Source: Tenrec ecaudatus (taxonomy: Eukaryota > Chordata > Mammalia > Afrosoricida > Tenrecidae). From it: a DNA stretch of 64,000 bases. The DNA is taken from contig NC_134539.1 in the NCBI RefSeq assembly GCF_050624435.1, forward strand, positions 43,308,001-43,372,000, read 5' to 3'. Shown piece by piece: positions 62,868 to 64,000 of the stretch (its first letter is position 1; the number at the start of each line of letters is the position of its first letter). A program made the position numbers and the translations under genes. The notes under the pieces were generated by a model. That model ran no database searches, was not told the DNA's origin, and was given only the letters and a program-made list of their open reading frames with translations.

Positions 62868-62969
62868 TCCTCGAAAAGATATTACCAGAACTACTTGGAA
62901 GACATTTGAAAGCATGGGTTTGATAAGCCATTTCTTATTAAGAGTCATAACCTCATCCTGATGCATCTG

Positions 62970-63200
62970 CATGACTGCTCCTGTGAAATCTGCATATTCA
63001 TGGCCCCCTCAATTTACTTCCTAGTGTACATGTATAAAACTGTAAACCCCCCTTGGGGAGCTTGTGTTGGGGACTCAAGTCCCAGCTTGCTCCTTGGTTG
63101 ATCAAACAAAGACACTTTCCTCTTTCACTGCCATCCAATCTCTGTCTTTGTCTTGCAACCACAGTGAGGGAGACCTGGCCTGTTCACACAACCTTGTTGC
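62970..63200 (+). mobile_element. Possible ERV LTR fragment
   Basis: 'gtataaaactgtaaacccc' (TATA-like), 'ttggggactcaagtcccagcttgctccttgg', then 'ctctgtctttgtcttgcaaccac' resemble the promoter/R/U5 part of a class I ERV LTR. No 5' half, no clear polyadenylation hexamer, and no retroviral genes nearby. Tentative. Confidence 0.4.
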
Positions 63201-64000
63201 TTTCTTTGTGTATTATGTTCTGACTTAAGTCTATATTTTTATGGGCTATTTTGAGGTAGAATATTTGACTCTCTAGCTCTTTTGTGAGTGTCATTAGTTA
63301 TGGGGCATGTACTCTTGCCAGACCCTGAAGAATTAAATAAGCATCTCGTACTATAAATCCAGTACCCTCCCACCTCAAGGATGATGACAGGGGAGTATGG
63401 GGCCTTGGAATAGGATGGTGTTTAAAAGTGTTTGCAATTGAGAGTAATCCGATGCCAGTGCCGGGGAAAAGACTCATTTCTCGGACCTGCAGAAAGCTGG
63501 GAGTTAAAAAAAAGTGGGTAAAGACTTTCCTTCTGTCCAGTTGAAAGAATTTGAGTAGAAGTGAGAATAGAGTCCATTCCCAGGAGCCTCAGGTGGGGGC
63601 CAATATCCTTCTCTTGAACTACAGGCCCACAAGATAAGAGAAACGTTGTCCTTCACCCGATTTCAGCATTCCAAAGTTAGAGATAGCCCAATATTTGGTA
63701 GGTTGAGTGGGTCTCATCAGCTAGAGAAAAATAATCACGACACAACCTTCATGAAAGAGATGACTGGGAATGAGAAAGAGGGAATTGGAGCATGCCTTCC
63801 TGCTGCTTAAAAACTTAATTGATAAGCTAAAATTGTTACTATTTTAGCGAAAGAAGAAGATGAATGTTGAGGTTCAAATTAGTCACCTGGAGAAGTAAAT
63901 AACAAGAAACCTCTTAAAATATTTTCTTGGTCTGACTCCCCTCTTTCCCCCACCACAAATCAGAATCCTGGACACAGACTCAGTAGATGATTCCGAGATG
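63201..64000. other. No recognised feature
   Basis: Single-copy sequence to the right edge of the window. Confidence 0.45.

Noticed and set aside
62709..62972. Opposite-strand frames with Tyr/Ile or Arg/Glu repeats
   Set aside because: Produced by translating the compound microsatellite.

Overview
This is a vertebrate nuclear, non-coding window made almost entirely of transposable elements. I found no intact host gene and no host exon. The host looks like an afrotherian mammal, most likely a tenrec such as Echinops telfairi. Three things point there: many AfroSINEs (tRNA-like head, RTE-like tail), abundant RTE/BovB LINEs, and one SPIN-type hAT transposon, a family known among afrotherians from tenrec. 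Ancient MIR copies fit any placental mammal. All family names come from reading sequence by eye; no database search was run.

Layout. 0-10 kb: a decayed RTE/BovB copy, an inverted pair of MaLR-like LTRs, a second RTE, a MIR, three AfroSINEs and two L1 3' ends. 10-19 kb: an L1 insertion with a twin-priming inversion and a clear target-site duplication (TSD), a cluster of POU octamer motifs, and a composite insertion at 15.74-18.30 kb in which an RPS3A processed pseudogene and an L1 3' fragment lie head to head inside one shared TSD. 19-24.5 kb: an RTE copy broken by an LTR (5-bp TSD) and a mariner-like MITE, then a 13-unit minisatellite and a short hAT element. 24.7-30.5 kb: one old minus-strand L1 cut apart by five younger insertions (L1, LTR-like, SPIN, LTR, L1). 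30.5-32.5 kb: no recognisable feature. 33-37 kb: an RTE carrying a short hAT-like element and split by a 2.36-kb L1 fragment, then another LTR. 38-45.6 kb: old L1 sequence and a nearly complete minus-strand L1 with readable ORF1 and ORF2 remnants. 45.8-48.1 kb: a MIR split by a 2.1-kb L1 fragment. 50.4-54.5 kb: a nearly full-length minus-strand RTE with an AfroSINE and a deleted RTE inside it. 54.5-64 kb: mostly single-copy sequence with a few MIRs, two AfroSINEs, microsatellites and a possible ERV LTR fragment.

No genes act together here. What can be read is insertion history: MIR/L2 and the old L1 are oldest, then RTE/BovB, MaLR-like LTRs and DNA transposons, then the L1 lineage whose 3' end recurs eight times. 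The L1 lineage supplied the machinery for the RPS3A retrocopy, and the RTE lineage presumably mobilised the AfroSINEs. The most unusual object is the RPS3A/L1 composite.
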